Of a stretch of 64,000 nt of DNA, positions 17,526-31,500 are shown piece by piece (within the stretch, counting starts at the first letter, position 1; the number at the start of each line of letters is the position of its first letter). The stretch comes from Streptomyces corallincola (GTDB taxonomy: Bacteria; Actinomycetota; Actinomycetes; Streptomycetales; Streptomycetaceae), in NCBI RefSeq assembly GCF_019104725.1, contig NZ_JAHRXF010000013.1:62001-126000 (forward strand), written 5' to 3'. The position numbers were made by a program, and so were the translations under genes. The notes beneath the pieces are model-generated. The model searched no databases, had not been told where the DNA came from, and saw only the letters and a list, made by a program, of their open reading frames with translations.

Positions 17526-18080
17526 ATGGGACTCGAAGAAAAGCTGCCGAGCGGCTTCCTGCTGACCACGGTGGAGCAGGCCGCGGGCTGGGTGCGCAAG
17601 GCGTCCGTCTTCCCGGCCACCTTCGGACTCGCCTGCTGCGCCATCGAGATGATGACCACCGGCGCCGGACGCTACGACCTCGCCCGCTTCGGCATGGAGG
17701 TCTTCCGCGGCTCACCGCGCCAGGCCGACCTGATGATCGTCGCGGGCCGGGTCAGCCAGAAGATGGCGCCGGTGCTCCGCCAGGTCTACGACCAGATGCC
17801 CAGCCCCAAGTGGGTCATCTCGATGGGCGTCTGCGCCTCCTCGGGCGGCATGTTCAACAACTACGCGATCGTCCAGGGCGTCGATCACATCGTGCCCGTG
17901 GACATCTACCTGCCCGGCTGCCCGCCCCGCCCCGAGATGCTGATGGACGCGATCCTCAAGCTCCACCAGAAGATCCAGCACACCAAGCTCGGCGTGAACG
18001 CCGTCGAGGCGGCCCGCGAGGCGGAGGAGGCGGCGCTCAAGGCGCTGCCCATCATCGAGATGAAGGGGCTGCTGCGGTGA
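17526..18080 (+). CDS. nuoB: NADH-quinone oxidoreductase subunit B
   Basis: Peripheral-arm subunit holding cluster N2, which reduces quinone. The 184 residues include the tandem Cys pair ACCAIEMM (Cys37-Cys38), [10 protein letters not shown] and [10 protein letters not shown], the four N2 ligands. Its stop overlaps the nuoC GTG by 4 bp (GTGA), implying coupled translation. A paralog, nuoB2, lies at 61693-62382. Confidence 0.98.
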   Translation: MGLEEKLPSGFLLTTVEQAAGWVRKASVFPATFGLACCAIEMMTTGAGRYDLARFGMEVFRGSPRQADLMIVAGRVSQKMAPVLRQVYDQMPSPKWVISMGVCASSGGMFNNYAIVQGVDHIVPVDIYLPGCPPRPEMLMDAILKLHQKIQHTKLGVNAVEAAREAEEAALKALPIIEMKGLLR

Positions 18081-18825
18081 GCGGCGAGAACGGCACCGGC
18101 GGCGCGCGCGGACCCGGCGAGGACCCCGAGCGGGACACCGCCAACCTGCCCGGCATGCGCGGCGCGGGCGGCGAGGAGATCCGCGTCCAGCGCGGCATGT
18201 TCGGCGCCAACAACGGCGGGGACACCTCCGGTTACGGCGGCCTGGTCCGCTCGGTCCGGCTGCCCGGCGCTTCCGCCCGGCCCTACGGCGGCTGGTTCGA
18301 CGAGGTCGCCGACGAGCTGGAGGGCGCGCTGGAGGAGCAGGGCCTGCTCCCGGAGAACGCCCTCGACAAGACGGTCGTGGACCGGGGCGAACTGACCTTC
18401 CACGTCGAGCGCGAGCACCTCGTCCGGGTCGCCCGCACGCTCCGCGACGACCCGGCGCTCCGCTTCGAGCTGTGCACCGGCGTCAGCGGCGTGCACTACC
18501 CGCACGACACCGGCCGCGAGCTGCACGCCGTCTACCACCTGCGCTCGCTCACCCACAACCGGCTGATCCGGCTGGAGGTGAGCGCCCCCGACGCCGACCC
18601 GCACATCCCGTCCCTGGTCCCGGTCTATCCGACCAACGACTGGCACGAGCGCGAGACCTGGGACTTCTTCGGGATCGTCTTCGACGGCCACCCGGCGCTG
18701 ACCCGGATCATGATGCCGGACGACTGGCAGGGCCACCCGCAGCGCAAGGACTACCCCCTCGGCGGCATCGCCGTCGAGTACAAGGGCGCCCAGATTCCCG
18801 CTCCGGACCAGCGGAGGTCGTACTC

Positions 18826-18829
<4 letters not shown>
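18077..18829 (+). CDS. nuoC: NADH-quinone oxidoreductase subunit C
   Basis: Peripheral-arm structural subunit of 250 residues. The 30-kDa subunit signature [18 protein letters not shown] and [12 protein letters not shown] are clear near the C-terminus. The GTG at 18077 overlaps the nuoB stop; the open frame continues upstream inside nuoB but that part is not used. An N-terminal extension of about 75 Gly/Glu-rich residues precedes the family core. Its own stop overlaps nuoD by 4 bp. Confidence 0.96.
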
Positions 18830-20159
<1,330 letters not shown>

Positions 20160-20163
<4 letters not shown>

Positions 20164-21040
20164 CCACCAGTTACCCGGAGCGCGGCGTCGGCCTGGGCAT
20201 GCCCGAACTGCCCGCCCCCGCCTACCCCGACGACGTACGGGCCCGGCTGGACGCCGACGCGCGCGAGATCGTCGCCCGCTACCCCGGCTCCCGCTCGGCC
20301 CTGCTGCCGCTGCTGCACCTCGTACAGGCGGAGGAGGGCCATGTCACCCGTACCGGTATGCGCTTCTGCGCGGAGACGCTCGGGCTGACCACCGCCGAGG
20401 TCACCGCCGTCGCCACCTTCTACACGATGTACCGGCGCAAGCCGTCCGGTGACTACCAGGTCGGCGTGTGCACCAACACGCTGTGCGCGGTCATGGGCGG
20501 CGACGCCATCTTCGAGTCCCTCCAGGAGCACCTGGGCGTCGGCAACGGCGGGACCACCGAGGACGGCAAGGTCACGCTGGAGCACATCGAGTGCAACGCG
20601 GCCTGCGACTTCGCGCCGGTCGTGATGGTCAACTGGGAGTTCTTCGACAACCAGACCCCCGACAGCGCCCGGCGCATGGTGGACGACCTGCGCGCCGGAC
20701 GCGAGGTGGCGCCCACCCGCGGGGCCCGGCTGTGCACCTTCAAGGAGACCGCGCGCATCCTCGCCGGTTTCCCCGACGAGCGCCCCGGCGCCGTGGGGGA
20801 GAGCGGCGGCGCCGGACCCGCCTCGCTGACCGGGCTGCGCCTGGCCCGCGGCGAGGGCGGCCCCGCCCGCGTGGTCCACCCGCGCGACGGCGGCCCGCAC
20901 ACCGAGGGCGCCGACGGCACCGGCACCGCGGTGCACGACCCGTCGCCCACCGAGCACCTCAGCTCGCACGACGAGCCGCAGGAGACGTCGGCCTCCGACC
21001 CGGCGCACCCGGCCGGACCGACCGCCGAGGAGGGGGAGTG

Positions 21041-21041
<1 letters not shown>
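20160..21041 (+). CDS. nuoE: NADH-quinone oxidoreductase subunit E
   Basis: The 24-kDa [2Fe-2S] subunit of the NADH dehydrogenase module. The thioredoxin-like core has all four Cys ligands (CTNTLC and CNAAC). At 293 residues it is about 100 longer than many bacterial NuoE; the extra C-terminal part, after [12 protein letters not shown], is rich in Gly, Asp, His, Pro and looks disordered. ATGA overlap with nuoD. Confidence 0.97.
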
Positions 21042-22383
<1,342 letters not shown>

Positions 22384-22387
<4 letters not shown>

Positions 22388-24888
22388 CCGTGACCACGAG
22401 TGCCCCCTCCGGCGGAGGGGAGGCGGCGGTCCCACCGGAGGACCTCGTCACGCTGACCATCGACGGCGCCGAACTCAGCGTGCCCAAGGGCACGTTGGTC
22501 ATCCGCGCCGCCGAGCAGCTCGGCATCGAGATCCCCCGGTTCTGCGACCACCCCCTGCTCGACCCGGCCGGCGCCTGCCGCCAGTGCATCGTCGAGGTCG
22601 AGGGCCAGCGCAAGCCGATGGCGTCCTGCACCATCACCTGCACCGACGGCATGGTGGTGAAGACCCAGCTCACCTCCCAGGCGGCCGAGAAGGCGCAGAC
22701 CGGGGTGATGGAGCTGCTGCTCATCAACCACCCGCTGGACTGCCCGGTCTGCGACAAGGGCGGCGAGTGCCCGCTGCAGAACCAGGCGATGTCCCACGGC
22801 AACGCCGAATCCCGCTTCGAGGGCCGCAAGCGCACCTACGAGAAGCCCGTCCCCATCTCCACCCAGGTGCTGCTCGACCGGGAGCGGTGCGTGCTCTGCG
22901 CCCGCTGCACCCGGTTCTCGAACCAGATCGCGGGCGACCCGATGATCGAACTGGTCGAGCGCGGCGCGCTCCAGCAGGTCGGCACCGGCGAGGGCGACCC
23001 CTTCGAGTCGTACTTCTCCGGGAACACCATCCAGATCTGCCCGGTCGGCGCGCTCACCTCGGCGGCCTACCGGTTCCGCAGCCGCCCCTTCGACCTGGTC
23101 TCCTCGCCCTCGGTGTGCGAGCACTGCTCCGGCGGCTGCGCCACCCGCACCGACCACCGGCGCGGCAAGGTCATGCGGCGCCTCGCGGCCAACGACCCCG
23201 AGGTCAACGAGGAGTGGATGTGCGACAAGGGACGCTTCGCGTTCCGCTACGCACAGCAGCGCGACCGGCTCACCACCCCGCTGGTGCGGGGCGCCGACGG
23301 TGAACTGGCGCCCGCGTCCTGGCCCGAGGCCCTGGAAGCGGCGGCGCGCGGGCTGAGCGCCGCCCGCTCCCGCGCCGGGGTCCTCACCGGCGGACGGCTC
23401 ACCGTCGAGGACGCCTACGCCTACAGCAAGTTCGCGCGGGTCGCCCTCGACACCAACGACATCGACTTCCGGGCCCGCGCGCACAGCGGCGAGGAGGCCG
23501 ACTTCCTCGCCGCCCGTGTCGCCGGACGCGGCCGGGACCTGGACGGCACCGGTGTCACGTACACCGCGCTGGAGCAGGCGCCCGCCGTGCTGCTCGTCGG
23601 GTTCGAGGCCGAGGAGGAGGCGCCCGGCGTCTTCCTGAGGCTCCGCAAGGCGTGGCGGGGACACGGCCAGCGGGTGTTCTCGCTCGCCACCCACGCCACC
23701 CGCGGCCTGGCCAAGGCGGGCGGCACCCTGCTCCCCGCCGCGCCCGGCACCGAGACCGAGTGGCTGGACGCGCTGGCCGGCGGGTTCGGCCTGGAGGACG
23801 ACGGCACCCGCGCCGCCGAGGCGCTGCGCGCCGAGGGCGCCGTCATCGTCGTGGGCGAACGGCTCGCGGCCGTCGCGGGCGGCCTCACCGCCGCCGTACG
23901 CGCCGCCGCCGCCACCGGCGCCCGGCTGGTGTGGATTCCGCGCCGGGCCGGGGAGCGCGGCGCCGTCGAGGCGGGCGCGCTGCCCGCGCTGCTGCCGGGC
24001 GGCCGTCCGGCCACCGACCCGCGCGCCCGCGACGAGGTCGCCGCCGTCTGGGGCCTGGCCGAACTCCCGGCCCGCTACGGCCGCGACACCCACCAGATCG
24101 TGGAGGCCGCCGCCACCGGCGAACTCTCCGCGCTGCTCGTCGCCGGGGTCGAGATCGCGGACCTGCCCGACCCGGCCCGCGCCCGCGAGGCCCTGGACCG
24201 GGTCGGCTTCCTGGTCTCCCTGGAACTGCGGCCCAGCGAGGTCACCGACCGGGCCGACGTGGTCCTGCCGGTCGCCGCCGTCGCGGAGAAGCCCGGCACC
24301 TTCCTCAACTGGGAGGGCAGGGTCCGCTTCTTCGACGCGGCGCTCAAGCCCGACCAGATGACCCGCCGGACCGCCCCCGCCGACGCCCGCGTCCTGCACA
24401 TGCTGGCCGACGCGATGGACGTCCACCTCGGCCTGCCCGACCTGCGCACCACCCGCGCCGAGATCGACCGGCTCGGCCCCTGGGACGGCCCCCGCGCCAC
24501 CGAGCCCCTGGAGACCGGGCGGGCACTGCCCCGCCCGGCCGCCGGTGAGGCGGTGCTCTCCGGGCACCGGCTGCTGCTCGACCAGGGCCTGCTCCAGGAC
24601 GGCGACCCGGCACTGGCCGGTACCCGGCACGCCGCCCACGCCCGTCTCTCGGCGGCCACCGCCGCCGAGGCCGGGGTCACCGACGGCGCCCTGCTCGCCG
24701 TCACCGGGCCCGCCGGAAGCACCGAACTCCCGCTCCGGATCACCGACATGCCCGACCGCGTGGTCTGGCTGCCGCTGAACTCCGCGGGCGGGGGCGTCGC
24801 CTCCGACACCGGCGCGCTGCCCGGCGCGCTCGTCCGCATCGGCCCGGCCGCCCGCGCCGCAGAGGCCACCGAGGAGGTGGAGGCATGA
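22384..24888 (+). CDS. nuoG: NADH-quinone oxidoreductase subunit G
   Basis: The large iron-sulfur subunit of 834 residues. The N-terminal ferredoxin-type [2Fe-2S] ligands lie in [15 protein letters not shown]; the His/Cys [4Fe-4S] motif is [14 protein letters not shown]; further clusters use CVLCARC with CPVGALT, and CEHCSGGC with a later CDKGRF. A molybdopterin-oxidoreductase-like domain fills the rest, as in other actinobacterial NuoG. ATGA overlaps on both ends. The C-terminal half is Ala-rich and less conserved. Confidence 0.98.
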
Positions 24889-26252
24889 CCGTCCCGTACC
24901 TCGCCGCCGAAGACCTCTCGATGTTCGGCCGCGACCCCTGGTGGCTGGTCGTCGTCAAGGCGGTCTTCTGCTTCGCGTTCCTGATGGTGACCGTGCTGTT
25001 TTCCATCGTGTGGGAGCGCAAGGTCGTCGCCTGGATGCAGTTGCGCGTCGGCCCCAACCGGCACGGCCCCTGGGGCATGCTCCAGTCGCTCGCCGACGGC
25101 GTGAAGCTGATGCTCAAGGAAGACCTGATCGTCAAGCGCGCCGACAAGGTCGTCTACGTGCTGGCACCGGTCGTCGCCGCCATCCCGGCGTTCATGGCCA
25201 TCGCGGTCATCCCGTTCGGGCCCGCCGACAACGAGATCTCGATCTTCGGCACCCGCACCACCATGCAGCTCACCGACCTGCCGATCGCCATGCTGTACAT
25301 CCTGGCGGTCGCCTCGGTAGGCATCTACGGCATCGTCCTGGCGGGCTGGAGCTCCGGCTCCACCTACCCGCTCCTCGGCGGCCTGCGCTCCTGCGCCCAG
25401 ATGATCTCGTACGAGATCGCGATGGGCGCCTCCTTCGCCTCGGTGTTCCTCTACTCGGGGTCGATGTCCACCTCGACCATCGTGGAACAGCAGCACGACC
25501 GCTGGTACATCCTGCTGCTGCCGGTCTCCTTCGTGCTCTACGTCGTCACGATGATCGGTGAGACCAACCGGGCGCCGTTCGACATGCCGGAGTCCGAGGG
25601 CGACCTGGTCGGTGGCTTCAACACCGAGTACTCGTCCATCAAGTTCGCCATGTTCATGCTCGCCGAGTACGTGAACATGGTGACGGTCTCCGCGGTGACG
25701 ACCACCCTCTTCCTGGGCGGCTGGCGGGCCCCCTGGCCGATCAGCACCTTCTGGGAGGGCGCCAACCACGGCTGGTGGCCGCTCCTCTGGTTCGTCATCA
25801 AGGTGCAGCTGCTGCTGTTCTTCTTCATCTGGCTGCGCGGCACCCTGCCCCGCGTCCGCTACGACCAGCTGATGAAGCTCGGCTGGAAGGTGCTCATCCC
25901 GGTCTCCGTGGTCTGGCTGATGCTGGTCGCCTCGGTCCGCGCGCTGCGCAACGAGCACTACGGCTTCGCGGACATCGCCCTCTACGTGGGCGGCGGTGTG
26001 CTCGCCCTGCTGCTGATCTCCTTCGTCGCCGACATGTTCCGCGAGCGGCACCGGGCCGCCGAACGGCCCGCCGAACCGGCCGGGTTCGACCCGATGGCGG
26101 GCGGGTTCCCCGTCCCGCCGCTGCCCGGCCAGGAGCTGCCGCCGGTGCCCCGGCGCAGCCCGCGCCGGGAACGCGAGCTGATTGCCAGTGGCGGACCCGA
26201 CACTGTCAGTGACGGACCTGCGGATGGAAAGGAGGCGTCCGATGGCCGATGA
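24885..26252 (+). CDS. nuoH: NADH-quinone oxidoreductase subunit H
   Basis: Membrane subunit joining the quinone cavity to the proton-pump arm; about eight TM helices. Signatures: [20 protein letters not shown] near residue 43, [20 protein letters not shown] and [13 protein letters not shown]. At 455 residues it has a cytosolic tail of about 60 residues, Pro/Arg-rich, beyond the last helix. ATGA overlap with nuoG; its end overlaps nuoI by 11 bp. Confidence 0.98.
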   Translation: MTVPYLAAEDLSMFGRDPWWLVVVKAVFCFAFLMVTVLFSIVWERKVVAWMQLRVGPNRHGPWGMLQSLADGVKLMLKEDLIVKRADKVVYVLAPVVAAIPAFMAIAVIPFGPADNEISIFGTRTTMQLTDLPIAMLYILAVASVGIYGIVLAGWSSGSTYPLLGGLRSCAQMISYEIAMGASFASVFLYSGSMSTSTIVEQQHDRWYILLLPVSFVLYVVTMIGETNRAPFDMPESEGDLVGGFNTEYSSIKFAMFMLAEYVNMVTVSAVTTTLFLGGWRAPWPISTFWEGANHGWWPLLWFVIKVQLLLFFFIWLRGTLPRVRYDQLMKLGWKVLIPVSVVWLMLVASVRALRNEHYGFADIALYVGGGVLALLLISFVADMFRERHRAAERPAEPAGFDPMAGGFPVPPLPGQELPPVPRRSPRRERELIASGGPDTVSDGPADGKEASDGR

Positions 26253-26871
26253 GCCCTCGGAGACCGGCACGTCCGGTTTCCAGAACCCCGTCGCCGGCTT
26301 CGGCGTGACCTTCAAGGCCATGTTCAAGAAGCGGCTCACCGAGCAGTACCCGGAGCAGCCGAAGACCACCGCCCTGCGCTTCCACGGACGGCACCAGCTC
26401 AACCGCCACCCGGACGGCCTGGAGAAGTGCGTCGGCTGCGAACTCTGCGCCTGGGCCTGCCCCGCCGACGCCATCTACGTCGAGGGCGCCGACAACACCG
26501 ACGAGGAACGCTACTCGCCGGGCGAGCGGTACGGCCGCGTCTACCAGATCAACTACGCCCGCTGCATCCTGTGCGGGCTGTGCATCGAGGCGTGCCCCAC
26601 CCGCGCGCTGACGATGACCAACGAGTTCGAACTGGCCGACTCCAGCCGCGCGAACCTCATCTACACCAAGGAACAACTCCTCGCCGGACTCGACGAGGGC
26701 ATGGTGGACAGCCCGCACTCGATCTTCCCCGGCACCGACGAACAGGACTACTACCGGGGCCTGGTCACCGAGGCCGCCCCCGGCACGGTCCGTCAGGTCG
26801 CCGTCAGCAAGGGCGAGGTGCCGGGTGAGGCCGCTTCCGAGGAGCCGTCGCGGGAGGTGACCGGACGATGA
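26242..26871 (+). CDS. nuoI: NADH-quinone oxidoreductase subunit I
   Basis: Carries two [4Fe-4S] clusters (N6a, N6b) in the motifs [12 protein letters not shown] and [12 protein letters not shown]. The 209-residue protein begins at ATG 26242, chosen for the AAAGGAGG ribosome site 6 nt upstream. The start lies within the end of nuoH; an upstream in-frame start at 26182 is not favoured. The C-terminal tail after the second cluster is longer than in E. coli NuoI. Confidence 0.97.
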   Translation: MADEPSETGTSGFQNPVAGFGVTFKAMFKKRLTEQYPEQPKTTALRFHGRHQLNRHPDGLEKCVGCELCAWACPADAIYVEGADNTDEERYSPGERYGRVYQINYARCILCGLCIEACPTRALTMTNEFELADSSRANLIYTKEQLLAGLDEGMVDSPHSIFPGTDEQDYYRGLVTEAAPGTVRQVAVSKGEVPGEAASEEPSREVTGR

Positions 26872-27716
26872 GCGCGACAGCGCAGCTCGCCGCCTACACC
26901 ACCTCCACCGGTGAGGCGTTCCAGTTCTGGGTGCTCGGCACGGTCGCCGTGATCGGCGCCCTGTGCACGGTGCTGATGCGCAAGGCCGTGCACAGCGCCC
27001 TGTGCCTCGCCGGGACGATGATCGTCCTGGCGGTGTTCTACCTGGCCAACGGCGCCTACTTCCTGGGCGTCGTACAGATCGTCGTCTACACCGGCGCGAT
27101 CATGATGCTGTTCCTGTTCGTGGTGATGCTGGTCGGCGTCACGGCCGCGGACTCGCTGAAGGAGACCATCCAGGGCCAGCGCTGGCTCGCCCTGCTCTGC
27201 GGACTCGGCTTCGGCGTCCTGCTGTTCGCGGGCATCGGCAACGCCTCGCTGACCCAGTTCGCCGGTACCGGCCGCGCCAACGCGAACGGCAACGTGCAGG
27301 GCCTCGCGGCGCTGATCTTCACCAAGTACGTCTTCGCGTTCGAGATCACCGGCGCGCTGCTCATCACGGCCGCCGTCGGCGCGATGGTCCTCACCCACCG
27401 CGAACGCACCGAGCGCGCCAAGACCCAGCGGGAACTGGCCGAGCAGCGCGTCCGCGAGGGCAAGCACCTGCCGCCGCTGCCCGCCCCCGGTGTCTACGCC
27501 CGGCACAACGCCGTGGACATCCCGGGCCTGCTGCCCGACGGCACCCCGTCGGAGCTGACCGTCAGCCGGACGCTGCGCGAGCGCGGCCAGGTCCGGGACG
27601 TGTCCGCCGAGGCGCTCGGTGACCTGAAGGCGCTGGAGCAGCGCGCCGAGGAGCGGCTGGACCGCACCCGGATCGAGCCGCCCCACCCCCGGCGGACCGA
27701 GGAGGCGTCGAAGTGA
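26868..27716 (+). CDS. nuoJ: NADH-quinone oxidoreductase subunit J
   Basis: Membrane subunit with five TM helices in its first 180 residues ([20 protein letters not shown] and [14 protein letters not shown] are typical). A charged cytosolic C-terminal region of about 100 residues follows, full of Arg/Glu and unlike E. coli NuoJ but usual in Streptomyces. 282 residues; ATGA overlap with nuoI and GTGA overlap with nuoK. Confidence 0.96.
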   Translation: MSATAQLAAYTTSTGEAFQFWVLGTVAVIGALCTVLMRKAVHSALCLAGTMIVLAVFYLANGAYFLGVVQIVVYTGAIMMLFLFVVMLVGVTAADSLKETIQGQRWLALLCGLGFGVLLFAGIGNASLTQFAGTGRANANGNVQGLAALIFTKYVFAFEITGALLITAAVGAMVLTHRERTERAKTQRELAEQRVREGKHLPPLPAPGVYARHNAVDIPGLLPDGTPSELTVSRTLRERGQVRDVSAEALGDLKALEQRAEERLDRTRIEPPHPRRTEEASK

Positions 27717-28012
27717 ACCCCGTCAACTACCTCTATCTCTCCGCCCTGCTGTTCACCATCGGCGCGACCGGAGTGCTGCTGCGGCGCAACGCGATCGTGG
27801 TGTTCATGTGCGTGGAGCTGATGCTCAACGCCTGCAACCTCGCGTTCGTGGTGTTCTCCCGGATGCACGGCAACCTCGACGGGCAGATCATCGCGTTCTT
27901 CACGATGGTCGTCGCCGCCGCGGAGGTCGTGGTGGGCCTGGCGATCATCGTGTCGCTGTTCCGCGCCCGCCACTCGGCCTCGGTCGATGACGCCAGCCTG
28001 ATGAAGCTGTAA
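27713..28012 (+). CDS. nuoK: NADH-quinone oxidoreductase subunit K
   Basis: Small antiporter-like membrane subunit of 99 residues with three TM helices. The proton-path glutamates lie in [11 protein letters not shown] and in [14 protein letters not shown] start overlapping the nuoJ stop; nuoL follows after 15 bp with its own AAGGGG ribosome site. Confidence 0.97.
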   Translation: MNPVNYLYLSALLFTIGATGVLLRRNAIVVFMCVELMLNACNLAFVVFSRMHGNLDGQIIAFFTMVVAAAEVVVGLAIIVSLFRARHSASVDDASLMKL

Positions 28013-28027
28013 GGGGTCGGGAGAATC

Positions 28028-29923
28028 GTGGAGAACCTCATCGCGCTGCTCGTCGCGGCGCCCCTGCTCGGAGCCGCCGTGCTCCTCGTCGGCGGCCGGC
28101 GCCTGGACCGCGCCGGCCACTGGCTGGGCACCCTGCTCGCCGCCGCCTCCTTCGTGATCGGCCTGGTGCTGTTCGCCTCGCTGCTCGGCAAGGACGCCGA
28201 ACACCGCACGCTGGTCCAGCACCTGTGGACCTGGGTGCCGGTGGAGAGCTTCCGCGCGGACGTCGCGTTCCGCCTGGACCAGCTCTCGGTGACCTTCGTC
28301 CTGCTGATCACCGGTGTCGGCACCCTGATCCACCTGTACTCCGTCGGGTACATGGCGCACGACGAACGGCGTCGCCGTTTCTTCGGCTATCTGAACCTGT
28401 TCCTCGCGGCGATGCTGATCCTGGTCCTCGCCGACAACTACCTCCTGCTGTACGTCGGCTGGGAGGGCGTCGGTCTCGCCTCGTACCTGCTGATCGGTTT
28501 CTGGCAGCACAAGCCGAGCGCGGCCACCGCCGCGAAGAAGGCGTTCCTGGTCAACCGCGTCGGTGACATCGGCCTGTCCATCGCGATCATGCTGATGTTC
28601 ACCACGTTCGGGACGTTCGCCTTCGGCCCGGTGCTGACCTCGGCGGGCGACGCCTCCGAGGGGCGGCTCACCGCCATCGCGCTGATGCTGCTGCTCGCCG
28701 CCTGCGGCAAGTCCGCGCAGGTGCCGCTCCAGTCCTGGCTCGGCGACGCGATGGAGGGCCCCACCCCGGTGTCGGCCCTCATCCACGCCGCGACGATGGT
28801 CACCGCGGGCGTCTACCTGATCGTCCGCTCCGCCGCGATCTTCAACGGCGCCCCGGACGCGCAGGTCGCCGTCACCGTGGTCGGCGCGGTCACCCTGCTG
28901 TTCGGCGCGATCGTCGGTTGCGCGAAGGACGACATCAAGAAGGCGCTGGCCGGTTCGACCATGTCGCAGATCGGCTACATGGTGCTGGCCGCCGGACTCG
29001 GCCCCATCGGCTACGTCTTCGCCATCATGCACCTGGTCACGCACGGCTTCTTCAAGGCCGGTCTCTTCCTCGGCGCCGGTTCGGTCATGCACGGCATGAA
29101 CGACGAGGTGGACATGCGGAAGTTCGGTGGCCTGCGAAAGTACATGCCGGTCACCTTCGTGACGTTCGGCCTCGGCTACCTCGCCATCATCGGCTTCCCG
29201 TTCCTGTCCGGGTTCTACTCCAAGGACGCCATCATCGAGGCGGCCTTCGCCAAGGGCGGCACCCAGGGCTGGATTCTCGGCTCGGTCACCCTGCTGGGCG
29301 CCGCGATCACCGCGTTCTACATGACGCGCGTGATGCTGATGACGTTCTTCGGCGAGCGGCGCTGGCAGCCGGACGCCGACGGCCACGACCCGCACCCGCA
29401 CGAGTCCCCGACGACCATGACGATCCCGATGATCGTGCTGGCCATCGGCTCGGTCGGCGCCGGTTTCTTCTTCCACCTCGGCGACCGCTTCGTGCACTGG
29501 CTGGAGCCGGTCACCGGACACAGCGAGGGCGACTCCCCGGTCGGCGTCTCCGTCATCACGGCGGCGACGCTGGTCTGCCTGGTCGTCGGTGTCGGCATCG
29601 CCTGGGCGATGTACGGCCGCCGGGCGGTCCCGGCCGTCGCGCCGCGCGGCTCGCTGCTCACCCGCGCCGCCCGCCGCGACCTGCTCCAGGACGACTTCAA
29701 CCACGTCGTCCTGGTGCGTGGCGGCGAGCACCTGACGCGCTCCCTGGTCTACGTCGATCACACCCTGGTGGACGGTGTCGTCAACGGCACCGCCGCCGGG
29801 TTCGGCGGGATGTCGGGGCGGCTGCGCCGGGTGCAGAACGGCTTCGTCCGCTCCTACGCGGTCTCGATGTTCGGCGGCGCGGCACTCCTGGTCGCCGCGA
29901 CCCTGCTGATGAGGGCGGTCTGA
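28028..29923 (+). CDS. nuoL: NADH-quinone oxidoreductase subunit L
   Basis: The distal Na+/H+-antiporter-like proton-pumping subunit, 631 residues, about 16 TM helices with the long lateral helix at the C-terminus. Signatures: [38 protein letters not shown] and [14 protein letters not shown] start. NuoM starts 5 bp downstream. Confidence 0.98.
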   Translation: MENLIALLVAAPLLGAAVLLVGGRRLDRAGHWLGTLLAAASFVIGLVLFASLLGKDAEHRTLVQHLWTWVPVESFRADVAFRLDQLSVTFVLLITGVGTLIHLYSVGYMAHDERRRRFFGYLNLFLAAMLILVLADNYLLLYVGWEGVGLASYLLIGFWQHKPSAATAAKKAFLVNRVGDIGLSIAIMLMFTTFGTFAFGPVLTSAGDASEGRLTAIALMLLLAACGKSAQVPLQSWLGDAMEGPTPVSALIHAATMVTAGVYLIVRSAAIFNGAPDAQVAVTVVGAVTLLFGAIVGCAKDDIKKALAGSTMSQIGYMVLAAGLGPIGYVFAIMHLVTHGFFKAGLFLGAGSVMHGMNDEVDMRKFGGLRKYMPVTFVTFGLGYLAIIGFPFLSGFYSKDAIIEAAFAKGGTQGWILGSVTLLGAAITAFYMTRVMLMTFFGERRWQPDADGHDPHPHESPTTMTIPMIVLAIGSVGAGFFFHLGDRFVHWLEPVTGHSEGDSPVGVSVITAATLVCLVVGVGIAWAMYGRRAVPAVAPRGSLLTRAARRDLLQDDFNHVVLVRGGEHLTRSLVYVDHTLVDGVVNGTAAGFGGMSGRLRRVQNGFVRSYAVSMFGGAALLVAATLLMRAV

Positions 29924-29928
29924 TACCG

Positions 29929-31500
29929 ATGTCGTTTCCCCTGCTGACAGCGACGGCGGCGCTCCCGGCCCTCGGGGCGGTCGCCACGGCGGCCGTCCCC
30001 GCGAGCCGCCGCTCCGCCGCCAAGTGGCTGGCGCTGCTGGTCTCGCTGGCCACGCTCGCCCTCGCGGTCGTCGTCCTGGTCCGCTTCGACCCGGACGGCG
30101 CCCGCTACCAGCTCACCGAGTCGCACGCCTGGATCAAGAACTTCGGCGTCCGCTACGAACTCGGCGTGGACGGCATCGGGGTGGCGCTGCTGGCGCTGAC
30201 CGCGCTGCTGATCCCGTTCGTGGTGCTGGCCGGCTGGAACGACGCCGACCCGCTGGAGACCGGCAGCCGCCGCTGGCGGCCCACCCAGGGCTTCTTCGCG
30301 CTGATCCTGGCCGTCGAGGCGATGGTGATCATCTCCTTCGAGGCCACCGACGTCTTCCTCTTCTACATCTTCTTCGAAGCCATGCTGATCCCGATGTACT
30401 TCCTCATCGGCGGCTTCGGGGACCGGGCCCACGAGCACGGCGAGGAGGCGGCGGCCACCCAACGGTCGTACGCCGCCGTGAAGTTCCTCCTCTACAACCT
30501 CGTCGGCGGTCTGATCATGCTGGCCGCGGTGATCGGTCTGTACGCGGTGGCGGGGAACTTCTCCCTCACCGAGATCGCCGCCGCGCGTGCCAACGGCTCG
30601 CTGCACATGGCGACTTCGACCGAGCGCTGGCTGTTCCTCGGCTTCTTCTTCGCCTTCGCGGTGAAGGCGCCGCTGTGGCCGCTGCACACCTGGCTGCCCA
30701 ACGCCATGCAGGAGTCCACCGCCCCGGTCGCCGTGCTCATCACGGCGGTCGTGGACAAGGTCGGCACGTTCGCCATGCTCCGCTTCTGCCTCCAGCTGTT
30801 CCCGGAGGCCAGCCGCTGGGCGACCCCGGTCATCCTGGTCCTCGCCCTGATCAGCATCGTCTACGGCGCCCTGCTCGCCGTGGGACAGCGGGACATCAAG
30901 CGGCTGGTGGCGTACGCGTCGATCTCGCACTTCGGCTTCATCATCCTGGGCATCTTCGCCATGACCAGCCAGGGCCAGTCCGGCGCGACGCTCTACATGG
31001 TCAACCACGGGCTGTCCACGGCCGCGCTGATGCTGGTCGCCGGGTTCCTCATCACCCGGCGCGGCTCCCGGCTCATCGCGGACTACGGCGGGGTGCAGAA
31101 GGTCGCCCCGGTGCTCGCCGGGACGTTCCTCATCGGCGGCCTGGCCACCCTGTCGCTGCCCGGCCTCGCGCCGTTCGTCAGCGAGTTCCTGGTGCTGGTC
31201 GGCACGTTCGCCCGCTATCCGGTGATCGGGATCATCGCCACCTTCGGCATCGTCCTGGCCGCGCTCTACACGCTGGTCCTCTACCAGCGCACCATGACCG
31301 GCCCGGTGAAGCCCGCCGTCGCCTCGATGCCCGACCTGAAGGCCCGTGAACTCCTGGTCGTGGGCCCGCTGATCGTGCTGCTGATCCTGCTGGGCGTCTA
31401 CCCGAAGCCCGTCACGGACATCGTCAACCCGGCGGTCAAGCAGACCATGTCCGACGTACACCGAACCGACCCCAAGCCCGCGGTGGAGGCGTCCAAGTGA
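29929..31500 (+). CDS. nuoM: NADH-quinone oxidoreductase subunit M
   Basis: Proton-pumping antiporter-like subunit, 523 residues and about 14 TM helices. Family motifs: FYIFFEAMLIPMYFLIG with the pump Glu, KAPLWPLHTWLPNAMQESTAP and VAYASISHFGFIILG. ATG at 29929; its stop overlaps the nuoN GTG. Confidence 0.98.
   Translation: MSFPLLTATAALPALGAVATAAVPASRRSAAKWLALLVSLATLALAVVVLVRFDPDGARYQLTESHAWIKNFGVRYELGVDGIGVALLALTALLIPFVVLAGWNDADPLETGSRRWRPTQGFFALILAVEAMVIISFEATDVFLFYIFFEAMLIPMYFLIGGFGDRAHEHGEEAAATQRSYAAVKFLLYNLVGGLIMLAAVIGLYAVAGNFSLTEIAAARANGSLHMATSTERWLFLGFFFAFAVKAPLWPLHTWLPNAMQESTAPVAVLITAVVDKVGTFAMLRFCLQLFPEASRWATPVILVLALISIVYGALLAVGQRDIKRLVAYASISHFGFIILGIFAMTSQGQSGATLYMVNHGLSTAALMLVAGFLITRRGSRLIADYGGVQKVAPVLAGTFLIGGLATLSLPGLAPFVSEFLVLVGTFARYPVIGIIATFGIVLAALYTLVLYQRTMTGPVKPAVASMPDLKARELLVVGPLIVLLILLGVYPKPVTDIVNPAVKQTMSDVHRTDPKPAVEASK

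Noticed and set aside
27494..29761. 755-codon minus-strand frame across nuoJ-nuoL
   Set aside because: Antisense to well-supported membrane subunits; composition is His/Asp/Arg-rich shadow sequence.
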